From NCBI GenBank assembly GCA_022822245.1, contig JAJECB010000498.1, positions 1 through 5,613 of the forward strand: 5,613 bases of DNA, written 5' to 3'. The stretch comes from Gammaproteobacteria bacterium. Lineage in GTDB: Bacteria > Pseudomonadota > Gammaproteobacteria > HK1. Numbering within the stretch: position 1 is the stretch's first letter; each line of letters starts with the position of its first letter. The notes under the pieces are model-generated. The model worked only from the letters and a program-made list of their open reading frames with translations, did not search any database and was not told where the DNA came from. The position numbers were made by a program, and so were the translations under genes. Shown in pieces: positions 5,525-5,613 of this stretch.

Positions 5525-5613
5525 ACCCGGGAGCGCACGCTTGGGTTGCCGCTCGGAGGCGGCGCCCGCCCCCCCGACCCGCGAGATAGCGGCCGCCCCC
5601 AGCAGCAAACCGC

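Larger units (their letters stand above)
5171..5613. other. Gene-free region upstream of the transporter gene
   Basis: No open frame of these 443 bases looks like a protein; all are Arg/Gly/Ala/Pro low complexity. It should hold the promoter of the minus-strand transporter, but no good -35/-10 pair is visible in the first 100 bases. It contains an 8-bp inverted repeat (5341-5348/5369-5376, loop 20) and the larger palindromic element at 5454-5524. Confidence 0.6.

Noticed and set aside
5161..5589. Plus-strand open frame of 142 codons at the right end
   Set aside because: It is an Arg/Gly/Ala/Pro-rich translation of repeat DNA, with no motif and no ribosome binding site.

Overview
The window is very GC-rich chromosomal DNA (around 70% by eye), with strong third-position G/C in its genes and Shine-Dalgarno-led starts. 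This fits a high-GC proteobacterium or a similar Gram-negative lineage, but nothing in the sequence fixes the taxon. There are no RNA genes, no CRISPR array and no transposase.

Layout, left to right. (1) 54-2153 (+) is a full-length HyuA-type subunit of the hydantoinase/5-oxoprolinase family, an ATP-dependent cyclic-amide hydrolase. Its usual partner HyuB is not downstream, so it must lie before the window or elsewhere. (2) 2154-2744 is a gene-free stretch of about 590 bases crowded with structured DNA. It holds a hairpin just after the hyuA stop, two copies of a 24-base direct repeat, two interleaved inverted repeats, a C-rich tract that reads as a G-quadruplex motif on the minus strand, a further hairpin and a weak candidate promoter. 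(3) 2745-3761 (+) is a Uma2-family (DUF820) PD-(D/E)XK nuclease-like protein with a Gly-x-Ala-x tail of 12-base period. (4) 3637-4210 (-) is the remains of an MNT/HEPN toxin-antitoxin pair. The MntA-type nucleotidyltransferase antitoxin is intact, but the overlapping HEPN toxin keeps only about its first 29 codons before the homology stops near the convergent end of the Uma2 gene. (5) 4292-5170 (-) is a 10-TM EamA/DMT-family transporter. (6) 5171-5613 has no convincing gene and carries an imperfect palindromic repeat.

The two housekeeping-type genes (HyuA and the DMT exporter) flank an accessory island containing the Uma2 gene and the damaged toxin-antitoxin pair. The truncation next to the Uma2 3' end, with the repeat-laden left flank, suggests a rearrangement here. 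No multi-gene pathway links the genes; the only functional unit that can be read is the MNT/HEPN pair, and its toxin half is probably dead.
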